Source: Eriocheir sinensis
Taxonomy: Eukaryota; Arthropoda; Malacostraca; Decapoda; Varunidae
Assembly: GCF_024679095.1 (NCBI RefSeq)
Contig: NC_066528.1
Span: 15,273,015 to 15,337,014 of the forward strand
Direction: 5' to 3'
DNA: 64,000 nucleotides
Shown: positions 21,541 to 32,742 of the stretch, piece after piece
Layout: each line of letters starts with the position of its first letter
How positions within the stretch are numbered: position 1 is the first letter of the stretch
Made by a program: the position numbers and the translations under genes
Notes under the pieces: model-generated
Told to the model about the DNA's origin: nothing
The model's input: only the letters and a program-made list of their open reading frames with translations
Database searches by the model: none

Positions 21541-22530
21541 TGTTTACCTATCTTCATCTTCTTCGTCTTCTTGTCTACTGTTTCTCTCCTCTGTTTTCTG
21601 TTTTCTCATCTCATCTGTTATCTTTTTCGCATTTATTTTTCTTCTCTTTCTCCTCTTTCTCCTCCTCCTCTCTTGTCTTGTTATCATTCTTATCCGGTTC
21701 TTCTAATTCTTCTTTTTAACTTTTCTTCTTTATCTTTTTTCCTTGTGTTCCTCCTCCGTCTCCTCCATCTACAACGCCATATCTTCCTACCACCTATCCT
21801 AACTACCTATCTACAGCTGTTATCTACCTATTTATACCTGTTTCTCTACCTGTCTACATCTGTCTATATCTACACTCTACAGACGGGAAAGTGTACAGAA
21901 AGGAAAAGGGAGGGAGAGCAGATAGACTTTCCTTCCCCTTTCCGCTTCCCTTTATTTCCTTCCCCTTTATTCCCTCCCCACGTTCCCTTTCTTTCCCCTT
22001 TATTCCCTCCCCATGTTCCCTTTCTTTCCCCTTTATTCCCTCCCCACTTCCCCTCTCCTCTTCCCTTTCCTTCCCCTTCATTCCCTCCCCACTTCCCATC
22101 TCCCCCTTTCTTTCCCCTTTATTCCCTCCCCACTTCCCCTCTCATCTTCCCTTTCTTTCCCCCTCCTTCCCTCCACTCTTCCCTTTCCTTCCCCTTCATT
22201 CCCTCCCCACTTCCCCTCTCCTCTTCCCTTTCTTTCCCCTTCATTCCCTCCCCATTTCCCCTCTCCTCTTCCCTTTCTTTCCCTCTCCTTCCCTCCCCAT
22301 TTCCCCTCTCTTCTTCCCTTTCTTTCCCCCTCCTTCCCTCTCCTCTCCCCTTTCCTTTCTTTCCCCCTCCTTCCCTCCCCTCTCCCCTTCATTCCCTCCC
22401 CACTTTCCCTCCCCTCTTCCCTTTCTTTCCCTCCCCACTTTCCCTCCCCTCCTCCCTTTCTTTCCTCCTCCTTCCCTTCCCATTTTCACTCTCCTCTTCC
22501 CTTCCTTTTAACCCGTCTCAAACATCTTTC
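21541..22530 (+). repeat. Polypyrimidine tract with about 44-bp units
   Basis: From about 21930 the + strand is pure C/T, with TTCCCTCCCCACTTCCCCTC and TCTTCCCTTTCTTTCCCC recurring every 40-50 bp. Open frames of up to about 350 codons are pyrimidine-repeat artefacts. A short mixed piece at 21770-21930 precedes it. Confidence 0.88.
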
Positions 22531-22905
22531 CTTCCTCTTCTCATCCCTTGCATTGGCTGACTGGTTCCTACAGTTGTTTATTATTTCGCTGGGGTCTGCT
22601 TCTGTGATGCCCACCTTACCCTTCCCTTTTTTTTGTTCTTGCTATTTTTTTTGTTCTTCTTGTTCTTTGTATTTTTCTTCTTTATAATTTTTTTTCATCA
22701 TCCTCCGTCTAATTATTTTTGCTTCTTGTCTTCTCCTTGTTTTGCTTTTGTTCTAATCCGGTTCTTCTTGTTCTTCTTTTTTTACTCTTCTTCTTTATCT
22801 TTTTTTTATCATCCTGCATCAAGTTATTTTTTCTGCTTTCTTCTCCGGCTTCTTCCTTTCCTCCTCCTCCTCCTCCTCCTCCTCCTTCACACACTGCATG
22901 GTACA
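22531..22905. repeat. T-rich tract with duplicated block and (CCT)n
   Basis: TTTTTTTTCATCATCC(T/G)-type blocks near 22686 and 22805 show a duplication of about 120 bp. A (CCT)n array ends the tract at about 22858-22884. Confidence 0.65.
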
Positions 22906-23160
22906 GACTTAACAGCCTCTCAATATATCAGACCCCAAAACAGCCCAATACTAACAGCCAAGACAAACACGAATCTACACAACAGCCCACAGACATGAAC
23001 CCCAAAACAGACCACAACTGACAGACTAACAGAACTAACAGCCAACAGACAAAACAGGGATCCACACAACAGCAAAACAGACAATACCTCATAAGTCCAT
23101 AGTATTAACAGCTAACAGACAGACTTTGATCAACGCGACAACAGACAGGCAAGGACCCAA
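22906..23160 (+). repeat. Degenerate ACAG-rich repeat
   Basis: AACAGCC, CCAAAACAG and ACAGAC recur at irregular spacing of 15-40 bp. No coding content. Confidence 0.6.
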
Positions 23161-23253
23161 AACAGCTTTCTTCTTCTTCTTCTTCATCTTCTTCTTCTTC
23201 TTCTGCTCCATTTCTTTCTTCCTTCTTTATTTCTCCTTTTCCTTTCGTTCTCC

Positions 23254-23342
<89 letters not shown>

Positions 23343-23395
23343 TGCCTGCGTGTCTTTGCCAATAAAAACACATTACATAAGCTCATTGTACACAC

Positions 23396-23448
<53 letters not shown>
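23161..23448. repeat. (CTT)n and two long (CT)n microsatellites
   Basis: (TTC)n about 23169-23203, (CT)n about 23255-23339 (roughly 42 units) and (CT)n about 23398-23447 (roughly 25 units). Confidence 0.95.
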
Positions 23449-23452
<4 letters not shown>

Positions 23453-23884
23453 GGAACGGTAAACTGCAGGCGAGGGCGAGACTACCACGTGACCGAACCC
23501 TTAGCGACCTAGTACCCACATAGCTTGCGTTCCTCCTGGGCCATCTAATCATCAGCCGCGACATGGCAAGGCGCTGCGCTCTCATCCTATCCTTCACGCG
23601 TCCAAGGGTTGCCACGCGTAGCTGGTAACACTGTCAACACACACACACCGCCCGCACGTTTCTTTGCTGTGGCGTGAAGATTTAGTGTATTGCTTATATT
23701 TATGGCTTTATGGGTTAAGGGAATATGCTGGGAACGAAAGGTGGAAGGGTAAGGAAGGAAAGGCAGGTTGGTAGAGAGAAAGGGAGTGATAGAGAGAGGA
23801 AAGCGAAGTGGGTAAGGTAAAGTTTAAGGTAAGTTAAGGTAAGGTTTGAATTTTGATGCGAGAAGATGTGTCTCATATTTCACA

Positions 23885-23888
<4 letters not shown>
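23449..23888. other. Unassigned mixed sequence
   Basis: Balanced composition at 23450-23690, then G/A-rich sequence with GTAAGGTAA motifs at 23750-23850. I find no named gene. Confidence 0.4.

Positions 23889-23946
<58 letters not shown>
23889..23946. repeat. (CA)n microsatellite
   Basis: Perfect dinucleotide array of about 58 bp. Confidence 0.97.
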
Positions 23947-23950
<4 letters not shown>

Positions 23951-24096
23951 TAACGAACTAACACATTACCTGGCGGGATTAATGAGACAGCCGCTGACTC
24001 GTCCATTATTACAGGTAACTCAGCCCCAGGTGAGAATATTAATGAGCAGGGTTGGACACGGCGCCAGGTAGATGTAAGTGTCTTGTCCTCACCTAC

Positions 24097-24167
24097 TTCT
24101 ACTACTACTACTACTACTACTACCACTACAACAACAACAAAGAACAATAATAACGACTACTGCTACA

Positions 24168-24205
<38 letters not shown>

Positions 24206-24341
24206 CACTACTACTACTAGGAAAGCCACGCCACCAACATTAGTAACAACAACAAAAACAACAACCAAATCTACAGCAGCAAAATTAAACCTATATAACA
24301 AATAAGACCAAAAATGATAAGAAACTATATAACATTCTTCC

Positions 24342-24374
<33 letters not shown>

Positions 24375-24745
24375 ATACTACTACTACCAAGGCCACATCA
24401 ACATTAACAGCAATACTAACAACATCTACAACAGCAAACTCAAACTAGAACAAAAACTAGACGAAAATAAAGAGCTCATAACATTCTTCTCTACTACTAC
24501 TACTACTACTACTACTACCTCTACTATTACTACTAAACCCACATCAACATCAATACCAATACTAACAACAACATCTACAACAGCAAAGTCAGAAATATAA
24601 CTAAACAAGACGAAGATAAAGGGCTCATAACATCCTTTCCTACTCCTTCTACTTCCACAAAACCCACATCAACAGCTCATAACATCCTTTCCTACTACTT
24701 CTACTACTACAAAACCCACAACATCAACAGCTCATAACATCCTTT
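24097..24745 (+). repeat. (ACT)n arrays embedded in a tandem unit
   Basis: (ACT)n blocks at about 24099-24123, 24163-24220, 24341-24372 and 24493-24518 alternate with a recurring spacer containing CCACATCAACA, AACAACATCTACAACAGCAA and AGCTCATAACAT. At least three spacer copies are clear, and shortened ones follow to 24745. This is a minisatellite carrying an internal microsatellite. Confidence 0.85.
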
Positions 24746-25123
24746 CCACCATCTACACCTCGCGTATACAACAACATGAGTACTACGCTTTTTCTCTCTC
24801 CCTCCACGACACTGTAAATTCGCCCCTCGACCCACCCCACCACCTCCACCACCTCCACCTCCACCTCCCTTTTTATGTGCTCTTAAATCATCACTCGGAA
24901 CCGTGAATGTCCAAAGCAGAAAAGAGGAATGGAGCGTGGTAGAAATACGACCGCTTGAGTGAGAGGTGCGCGCGGTTAGCACACACACACACACACACAC
25001 ACTCAGACATCTGCTTACGTGATTCAGTGCATGTGTGAGTGTGTGCGTTCGTGCGTGTGTCACCGTGATTGTTGTGTAATTATTGTTCAAGTGATATCTG
25101 CGAACCTCATTTCCTCTGTGCGT

Positions 25124-25126
<3 letters not shown>
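24746..25126. other. Unassigned sequence with (CCA)n and (CA)n
   Basis: A CCACCTCCA-rich patch lies at about 24836-24870 and (CA)n at about 24979-25001. No gene seen. Confidence 0.45.

Positions 25127-25201
<75 letters not shown>
25127..25201. repeat. (GT)n microsatellite
   Basis: Perfect dinucleotide array of about 37 units. Confidence 0.97.
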
Positions 25202-25203
<2 letters not shown>

Positions 25204-25434
25204 TACATATATTAGTTTTAGGAGCCTTTTGTGTGTATATACAGATATGAAAACACACACAAAAAAAGTAATAAAAGAAAGAAAAAAAAGTTACATACAA
25301 AAGGAGAGGCTGTCGGCGCGTGATTTATTTACCACCAAAACAAAAACAACCAAAAAAAAAACACCACTAACCATCTCAGGCAACCAAACCACCCGGCACC
25401 TGTATTTCTTTAAGCAGTTTCCTGATGCCCTGTT
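25202..25434. other. Unassigned A-rich sequence
   Basis: No gene or repeat recognised between the GT array and the MITE. Confidence 0.4.
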
Positions 25435-25622
25435 CTGAACCGGTAGCAGCGACGGGCCAAATTTGTGCCATGATATAAACCCCCCAAAATAGATGATGCA
25501 TAACCTGATCAGAAATGCTTTGATATATATTATGAAATGGTTTGTGTGAGGGGTGATTTTTTCTCATTATTCTCGCTTAGAGGGACCATTAAGATACATG
25601 ATCCCCGCTGCTACCGGGTTAA
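25435..25622 (+). mobile_element. TTAA-flanked MITE, copy 3
   Basis: The left end reads AACCGGTAGCAGCGACGGG and the right end CCCCGCTGCTACCGGGTTAA, giving 13 or more bp of matching terminal inverted repeat (CCGGTAGCAGCG). The internal sequence matches copies 1 and 2 (AAACCCCCCAAAATAGATGA and ATATATTATGAAATGG). About 185 bp, non-coding. Confidence 0.85.
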
Positions 25623-26240
25623 ACCTTTCAAAGCTTCAGTTCGCCTGTTACAAAAACCTCTCGTGGTAGAAGTTGGTGCTGGGCAGGGTTACCAAATTAC
25701 AGTATTCAGCCACTCAGCACGTATTTCCCGGTTCTGAGTCACAGCTATTACAAACAAACGCCCAAAGTCTATATATACCAAATCAAGTCATACGCAGCTT
25801 TGTGGGAGGAGACACGGCAGAGGCGTGCCTTATTCGTGACGTTGCTTGGAGCCAAACTAGAGAATGCAGAAACAGGGATTTAGAGAAAACGAAGAAAGGT
25901 GGACTAATTTAAATCAATCACTTGAATATGACCCCTCTCACACCCCACACCGCCGTTTGTAGGCATTGGAATTACAGCCACGCAATAGCACAATACAAAA
26001 GGCATATTATTTCGTCATTTGCTTGCCTGAGTGCGCGGTGAAAGAAGGCGAGAATGCACATCCAAAGTGCACACACGGCCGCAACTTTAGTCACCCGTGT
26101 ACTGGCTTCAAGTGACGTCATCCCACTGCTCCGCCCCAAACCGACCCCTGCGCGTGCTGGTCGCAGTTTTGAAGGCAGAGTGACTTGACTTGGTATATAT
26201 AGACTTTGCAAACGCCAATAAGTAATGCTTTAAACGAGAA
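25623..26240. other. Segment bounded by inverted AAGTCTATATATACCA arms
   Basis: AAAGTCTATATATACCAA-TCAAGTCA occurs at about 25763-25790 and as its reverse complement at about 26181-26208. The interval of about 390 bp is balanced, with no recognised gene. This may be a foldback or a non-autonomous element; no target-site duplication was verified. Confidence 0.45.
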
Positions 26241-27255
26241 ATTTAACTGGTATTTCGTTATCTGTGTGGGTAGGAAAGTTTTGGGCCCTGAAACTGATAA
26301 ATGCGATGTTTTGAGTACGATAACTTGGCAATCTTGGCACTGCTGGGATTTTCATGGACTGTTTCGTGATCCCAGTGGTAGTTTGACACGACCTCTGTAC
26401 CTTGAACGGGGAAAACGACCATCATGCAACGTTACCAATTGTCGTACTTTGTCTATATATTTGCTGATTTCCGACCCCAAAACTGCCACCTCGACCCAAA
26501 TAACTGCCTTCATATATAGTTATCCTTAAAGTGGTTATTTATAGGTGTTTCTTTGGCAATAACTATGAGCAGATTGTCGTACTCTGCCTTATATATTTGC
26601 TGATTTCCGACCCAAAAACTGCCACCTCGACCCAAATAACTGCCTTCATATATGCGTAGATTGTCGTACTCTGCCTCTTACGTTTCCTGATTTACGACCC
26701 AAAAACTGTTTTCATCACCCAAATAACTCCCTTCATATATAGTTATCGTTAAAGTGGTTAATTATTGGTGTTTCTTTGGCAATAACTATGGCCAGATTGT
26801 CGTACTCTGCCTCTTACGATTGCTGATTTCAGACCCCAAAACTGCTTTCACTACCCCAATAGCTCCCTTCATGTATAGTTATCGTTAAAGTGGTTAATTA
26901 TTGGTGTTTTTTGGCAATAACTAAGGCCAGAATGTCGTACTCTGCCTCTTACGATTGCTGATTTCAGACCCAAAAACTGCTTACATTACCCCAATAGCTC
27001 CCTTCATATATAATTATCGTTAAAGTGGTTAATTACTAGTGTTTCTTTGTCAATAACTATGGCTCAGAAACCGGTTAATACGAGGCTCTGAGTACGATAA
27101 TCCAGCATCGGAGTGACCATGAAGACCCGGTTAATGAAAGTGGTTGATTATTGGTGATTTTTGGCAATAACTATGGCTCAGAAACCGGTTAATACAAGGC
27201 TCTGAGTACGATAATCTAGCATCGGAGTGACCATGAAGACCCGGATAATATGGAA
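26240..27255 (+). repeat. Degenerate tandem repeat, unit about 120-145 bp
   Basis: Units share GATTGTCGTACTCTGCCT, TGCTGATTTC-GACCC, AAAACTGC, CCCTTCATATATAGTTATCG, AAAGTGGTTAATTATTGGTG and GGCAATAACTATGG. About five copies lie between 26440 and 27060. A second unit (AGAAACCGGTTAATAC through CATGAAGACCCGG) is repeated twice at 27062-27245. Confidence 0.8.
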
Positions 27256-27558
27256 AAAAGTTAAATAGAAAATGACGTGAATTACTCCGATTATTTTCTT
27301 ATATTCCAACATCACATAAATCAGTTTCTTAAGAGGCCAGTCACTTCCTGTATATTATTATTGAAGGAAGGTTGTTGGGGAGAGGTTCTTGGGCGCCCGT
27401 GTTTTATTTTTTATTTTTTATTTTCTTACAACAGAGGAGACAGTTCAAGGTATACAAGAAAAAAAAATTATTAAGCCGCCCACGTGTCTGTATAACCATG
27501 GACCTGTTATTATTAATTTCACATATATACAAAAAAAAGGAGAAGGGGGGAAGGTTAC
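27256..27558 (-). mobile_element. LINE 3'-tail fragment and flanks
   Basis: At about 27414-27470 the + strand reads TTACAACAGAGGAGACAGTT, the reverse complement of the LINE family 3' end (AACTGTCTCCTCTGTTGTAA). Sequence on either side is unassigned. Confidence 0.6.
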
Positions 27559-27745
27559 ATGAAGGAGGGGGAGGAAGGGGATGGGGAGGGGAGGTTACAT
27601 GAAGGGGATGGGGAGGGGAGGTTACATGAAGGGGATGGGGAGGGGAGGTTACATGAAGGGGGTGGGGAGGGGAGGTTACATGAAGGGGGTGGGGAGGGGA
27701 GGTTACATGAAGGGGGTGGGGAGGGGAGGTTACATGAAGAGGTGG
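27559..27745 (+). repeat. 27-bp minisatellite, about 7 units
   Basis: The unit contains GGGGAGGGGAGGTTACATGA followed by AGGGGGT or AGGGGAT. Frames give a repeated Met-Lys-Gly or His-Glu-Gly peptide that reflects the 27-bp period and not a gene. Confidence 0.92.
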
Positions 27746-27783
27746 TGGAGGGGGAGTGGGGGGGTAGATAAGGTACAGCAGTG

Positions 27784-27850
27784 ATTAGCGGGCTTTTTTT
27801 CTCTTTTTCTTTACCCATGAGCTCCTTCCTTTACTGCAAAAAAAATAGAT
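27784..27850 (+). mobile_element. LINE 3'-tail fragment
   Basis: GTGATTAGCGGGC, a T-rich stretch, ATGAGCTCCTTCCTTTACTG and poly(A) follow the order of the family 3' end at 42370-42440. Confidence 0.65.
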
Positions 27851-27959
27851 AAATGTCCATTCTCATAAACATATAGGGCTCCATTAAAGACTATTTGTAA
27901 GGCCAGAGAAAAGATTATAAGTGTGTCTCGCCATGCCCGAATATGTGACTGAATTTTAA

Positions 27960-28350
27960 GTGGTGATCATCCTTCCTTTTCATTCTTTCTTATATCTTTC
28001 AATCACTCTTCGTTTCTCTTCCTCTGTTTCATATTTTTTACGCCTTTCCTATACAGCTTATCCTTCCCTATTCTCTCCTTTCTCTTCTTCCTTCTTCCTC
28101 CTTCCTTCTTCCTTCATATTCCTTACACGTCTCCTACGGCTTATCCTTCCCTATTCTCTCCTTTCTCTTCTTCCTTCTTCCTCCTTCCTTCTTCCTTCAT
28201 ATTCCTTACACGTCTCCTACGGCTTATCCTTCCCTATGCTCTCCTTTCTCTTCTTCCTTCTTCCTTCATATTCCTTACACGTCTCCTACGGCTTATCCTT
28301 CCCTATTCTCTCCTTTCTCTTCTTCCTTCTTTCTCCCTCCTCCCTTCTTC
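27960..28350 (+). repeat. Tandem repeat, unit 68-87 bp, 4 copies
   Basis: CCTTACACGTCTCCTACGGC followed by TTATCCTTCCCTA recurs near 28117, 28204 and 28272, with a diverged first copy near 28040. The rest of each unit is C/T-rich. Confidence 0.85.
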
Positions 28351-28613
28351 CCGTCAATGCCACCCCTTAAAAAATATATTCAATGTCATTTTCATTTTAA
28401 TATTTTCTTTTTTCAGATTAACTGCGCATCGCCAGGCTCAGTTCTATGACTCTGGACTTATACGACGTAGAAAAAAAAAGAGAATTCAAGCCAACTTCGA
28501 TTTTTATAATATTAACTGCGTATCACCCAGGCACAGATATATGAGGCTGGATTTAACTGATGAAGAAATACGAAGAAAAAAAACAAAGTAACCAGTGTAA
28601 AGACGTTTAAAGT
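28351..28613. repeat. Two-copy repeat, unit about 107 bp
   Basis: ATTAACTGCG(C/T)ATC-CCAGGC and TATGA(C/G)-CTGGA blocks recur near 28418 and 28510. A third short match (ATGAACTGCGTATTACCA) is at about 28868. Confidence 0.65.
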
Positions 28614-28719
28614 AAGTAGCGGGCTTTTTTTTTTCATTATTATTTCCTTTTTTTATGCCCTTGAACTGTCTCCTTTGTTGTAAAAAAAAAAAAAAAAGAG
28701 GTTGATGATGATGATGATA

Positions 28720-28751
<32 letters not shown>

Positions 28752-28760
28752 GATGATGAG
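28614..28760 (+). mobile_element. LINE 3'-tail fragment followed by (GAT)n
   Basis: AGTAGCGGGC, a T-rich stretch, TATGCCCTTGAACTGTCTCC, TTTGTTGT and poly(A) define the tail at 28614-28697. A (GAT)n array at about 28704-28760 directly follows the poly(A), consistent with microsatellite growth from a retroelement tail. Confidence 0.8.
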
Positions 28761-29499
28761 GGGAAGTAAGAAGTGGAGTTAATTCGATCAAGAGTGAATG
28801 TAAGAGAAGGCTAAGAATTTTGATGAAGGGAAAGAAAAGCAAAAGAATAAGATTAAAGAGAATTATATGAACTGCGTATTACCAAGCCTTGCAGGACCAT
28901 ATATATTCTCTATCGCTTCGTCGCCTACACACCCCATTTGACAAGGCTTTCGTGGGATAGACCTCAAAACCTCGATACTTATTAAAGAAAAACGTATATT
29001 AATTTCCATGACATCGATTCCTGATTTCCTTTTCTTTTTCCTCATTTGTCTATTTTTTTTTTTGTCTCCACTTTTCATTCTGTAAGTCAGTTTTTCGCCT
29101 TTTTTTAATTTACTCCAATTGTCTTTTCATTATATTTTCCGGTCTGTTGCTTCCTTTGTTTTCTTCAAGCACTTTATATGACCAGTTTTTCAAGGCATTT
29201 TTTATTGTATATATTGTTGTTTTTTCCCTATTTTCGTTATGCATTTTCTGTATATTTTTCAATCTCAGTCGCTTGCTATCTTTCACCTTTTTCCTCTTTT
29301 CAATCTCTATAGGAAGTCTTTTTTTTCTTTCTTCTTCTTTATTCATCCTTGTCATTCATTCACTCTTCATTTCTCTTCCTTTCTTCTCATATTTCTTCAA
29401 TGTTTTCTTCGGCTTCGTCTTCCCCTCTTCTCCTGTCCTTTTTCTTCTCTTTTATCCTTCTTTCCTCTTTTTCATCGTTTCTTATCTTTATCCTCCTGA
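28761..29499. other. Unassigned sequence, T-rich in second half
   Basis: A/G-rich at 28760-28865, balanced at 28880-29030, then T/C-rich to 29500. Open frames here are short and low complexity. No gene recognised. Confidence 0.4.
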
Positions 29500-29622
29500 A
29501 ATTGACCTATCTTTCGGCCACTCCTCTTAACTCTTGTAGAAGGAGTGAGTAGCGGTTTTTTTTTCATTATAGTTTCCATTTTTTTGCCCTTGAACTGTTT
29601 CCTCTACTGTAAAAAAAAATCT
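29500..29622 (+). mobile_element. LINE 3'-end copy
   Basis: CCTGAAATTGACCTATCTTT, CGGCCAC, GAGTAGCGG, a T-rich stretch, TGCCCTTGAACTGTTTCC and poly(A) in order. It includes the region just downstream of the reverse transcriptase stop, so it extends further 5' than the other short tails nearby. Confidence 0.8.
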
Positions 29623-30190
29623 TCCCTTTATATCTCATTTCTCTACCTTCATCCCTTACCAAAGAATGCTAATCCAATATCTGTCTACCTCCTTTTATTT
29701 ATCACTATTTTTCTTTGTCTCAGATCTCTCTAACACTTACTCTCTTTCATTATTTTTTTACTCGCTACTCTCTATAGAAAGTATTTACAATCTTTCATGA
29801 CATAAGAATCCTGCCCCTCATTTCTGTCTCCCTTCGTCTATCACTATTTTTCTCTTTGTCTCCTCTCTTTGTTACCATTTCCTTCGCTTTCAATCTCTCT
29901 ATGGCTCTTTGTTTCATGACCCTTTGTTACATAAGAACTCAAATTGCTGCTTTTTCCCGTCCTCTAATATTTCCGTGACATATCCTCTGGTTTTGCGGTC
30001 CTTTGTTACGTAAGAAATCTGTATGTTACCCTTTCCTTCCCTAACAATCTTTCTATGACATACCATTTCTTTGTTTGATCCTTTGTTACATAAGAACTCA
30101 AATTGCTGTTTTTTTCCTTCCCTCCCATACTTCCGTAACTCTTCCTCTGTTTGGGTTTACGCTCCTTTGTGATGTAAGAACTCTCCCCTG
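29623..30190 (+). repeat. Degenerate tandem repeat around CCTTTGTTACATAAGAA
   Basis: CTTTGTTAC(A/G)TAAGAA recurs near 29921, 30000 and 30077, with diverged forms at 29805 and 30164. Intervening C/T-rich blocks contain CCGTGACATATCCTC-like sequence. Unit length is about 75-100 bp. Confidence 0.65.
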
Positions 30191-30660
30191 CCTCTATGGT
30201 CTCAAGGAGTGAAATATAGGAGTGGGTGTTGAGTGCCACATCCCAGCATTGCCTGACGGGGTGATCAAGGCACGGAGGGAGCGAGGGAAGGTGGGAGGAG
30301 AGAACACAAAGAAGGGTGATTGATGTAGGAGGTAGAGGAACGTGCGAGGAAGGGGATAGTGGGCGTTGGAGGAAAGAAGGGAGAAGGAAGGGAGAAGGAA
30401 GAAGAGAGGGAGGAGGAGGGAGGAGAATAAGCTGAAGAAGTGTAGAAGGAAGGAAATGAACGGTAAATGGAAGAAAAGAAAAGAATAAAAAGAAGGAAGA
30501 AAAGAAGGGAGAATGGGAGTGAATGCCGAAGAAACATAGAAGGAATATGAGAAAGAAGATAAATAAACGGTAAATAAAAGATAAGAAACGATAACAAAGA
30601 AGGAAGAAGAAGGATGAAAAAGAAGCAAAAAGAGAGAGAGAAGAATAGGGAAAGGAAAAA
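30191..30660 (+). repeat. Purine-rich tract
   Basis: From about 30270 the + strand is A/G-rich with GAAGGAAG-type blocks and a repeat of about 110-120 bp (GAATGCCGAAGAAACATAGA-type versus AATAAGCTGAAGAAGTGTAGA). Minus-strand Phe/Ser/Leu frames are artefacts. Confidence 0.7.
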
Positions 30661-31369
30661 CATGGAGAATGGCTCATAACGTAGGTAGGGAGAAGTTATC
30701 AGTTTCTGACGTCACTGCACAATGTCACTTATTGCCAAACTCGCTTTTGCAACACGAGAAACAACAGCTCCTGGGTCATCTAAGCCACACCACACAACAT
30801 CCCTCTGTGTAAGGAGTAGGTGCAGTTCTCCGGCAGTACTCAGCGTCAACAAATCTTGGGTCGTTGGCTCCCTTGGTCACTAACAGGCATAAAACATGAA
30901 GCCACAAAGGCCGAGAAGCATAAAGTCAAGCCCCGGGGTATTGTGCAGCGGGGGAGAACGTTCCTCTGAGGCTGTGAGGTTAACAAGACACTGTTTGGTG
31001 ATGCAGAGGCAGTGATGTTTAAGGTGAGGGGCGACGTTACCATATTATCGTATCCATTGTATTTACCGTTTTTAGACACTTCACTATAGCAAAAAGACAC
31101 TTATCATCAAACCTTTCAACGGTAACTATAAATAAATGTAGTTCTTGGAATGGAGGAGACAGTTTTTGAGTGGGAAATCGGAAAAAAAAGAGCTTAAGTA
31201 CGACAATCTGGTAACGCTGGTGACGGGTGAGGGGTGAGGGACGGGGGTGGGGGGGGTGAAGGAGAAGGTTATGAGGTGATTATCGCCCATTGGAGTCTGA
31301 GTTATATACGCGTTATGTACATGTGTTTGTCTTGTATGATCTGTGTTCTTGGTGGCCTTCAAATCTTGC
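30661..31369. other. Unassigned balanced-composition segment
   Basis: This is one of the few stretches of over 500 bp without strong simple repeats. It has no long open frame with recognisable domains, no tRNA-like motif and no hallmark of a named transposon. A G-run (GGGGGTGGGGGGGGTG) is at about 31241-31258. Confidence 0.4.
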
Positions 31370-31742
31370 GGGTCATAGATCTGGGTCGGTATTTTCAGAA
31401 GCTTCCATCTCTCACGTCAACGGTTTTCAGATCCCGAATATAAGTGTTTTTTTCACGTTCAAGGTACAGAAGAAGGGTCAAACTACCACCAGGGTCATAG
31501 AAGAACCTCTGGAAATGACCCAAACTCCCACGAACGAATAGGTGAGTGTTTTTTCACGTTCATGGTACAGAAAAAGGGTCAAACTACCACCAGGGTCATA
31601 AAAGTATGCCTCTGGAAATGCCCCAAACTCCCACGAACGAATAGGAGGAGTTTTCATGAGTGCTTTTTCACGTTCATGGTACAGAGGAAGGGTCAAACTA
31701 CCACCAGGGTCATAAAAGTATGCCTCTGGAAACCCCCCCCCC
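31370..31742 (+). repeat. Dispersed family X with 3 tandem units of about 110 bp
   Basis: A leading block (GGTCGGTATTTTCAGAAGC, CTCTCACGTCA) matches 35115-35160 and 58365-58410. It is followed by three tandem units carrying GTTCATGGTACAGA, AGGGTCAAACTACCACCAGG, GTCATA and CTGGAAATG-CCC. The same unit occurs singly at 35455-35530 and 58450-58515 and inverted at 26355-26410. Unrecognised family. Confidence 0.7.
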
Positions 31743-31904
31743 TGCACTCAAAGGGACATAAAGCATAATAAAATAACCCAAAAAGTAAAACATGGAATCA
31801 AGAACAAATAAATACAATCACAAAATATAAGGAAACAAAAATAAGGAAATACAAAAAACGAAAAATAAAAAGACAACAAAGAAGAAGAAGGAAAAAAAAT
31901 GATC
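31743..31904. other. A-rich spacer
   Basis: A-rich sequence between repeat family X and the ACT array. No feature. Confidence 0.4.
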
Positions 31905-31947
31905 ACTACTACTATTACTATTACTATTACTACTGTTACTGTTACTG

Positions 31948-31983
<36 letters not shown>

Positions 31984-32020
31984 TTTCTATTACTATTACT
32001 ATTACTACTACTACTACTAT

Positions 32021-32064
<44 letters not shown>

Positions 32065-32078
32065 CTACCACTACTACT
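31905..32078. repeat. (ACT)n array with ATT and GTT variants
   Basis: Roughly 58 trinucleotides, mostly ACT, interrupted by ATT and GTT variants. Thr-rich or Val-rich frames are artefacts. Confidence 0.95.
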
Positions 32079-32450
32079 TTTCTTCTTTGTCTTCTTCTTA
32101 TCCTTGTTTTTCTTGATAATCTTTTTGTTATTGTTCTTAGTTTTGTTTTTCTTATTCTCGTTCTTGTTGTTTCTGTTATTTTCCTTGTTCTTGTTTTTAT
32201 TCTTCTTTTTCTTTTACTTCTCCTTCTTCCTCCTCCTCTTCTTCTTCTTTTCCTTTTTCTAACAATACTCAGAACTCTTACGCAACAGAAGGAGATCCTA
32301 AAGACTTGATTCCTTCACCTTAATTAACGAAGCTCCCCCTTCACCTCACCAGCGCCTCACCTGTCCGTGCCTCAAGCTGCCCAGGTAAGTTATGATTAAA
32401 GTTGTGTTATGTAGATTTAGAGGGATTTGGAGGGGTGTTGGTGGAGAAAA
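32079..32450. other. T-rich then unassigned sequence
   Basis: T/C-rich to about 32265, then balanced. A perfect splice-donor-like CAGGTAAGT occurs at about 32382-32390, but no exon could be supported. Confidence 0.4.
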
Positions 32451-32589
32451 AGGAGGAGGAGGAGGAGGAGGAGGAGGAGGAGGAGGAGGAGGAGGAGGAG
32501 GGGAAGATGATGATGATGAGGAAGACGATAAAGAAGATGAAGAAGAAAAAGAAGAAGACGACGCAGAAAGTAGTAGTAGTAGTAGTAGT

Positions 32590-32643
<54 letters not shown>

Positions 32644-32690
32644 GTGATAACAGGTCCTGTCCACAAAGTTAAGATAAACGGCTTCTGATC

Positions 32691-32742
<52 letters not shown>

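Noticed and set aside
27559..27771. Gly/Glu/His-rich repeat protein
   Set aside because: 27-bp minisatellite translated in frame; nothing outside the array is coding.
31905..32078. Poly-threonine or poly-valine coding repeat
   Set aside because: Pure (ACT)n microsatellite with flanking stops; no sign of an exon.
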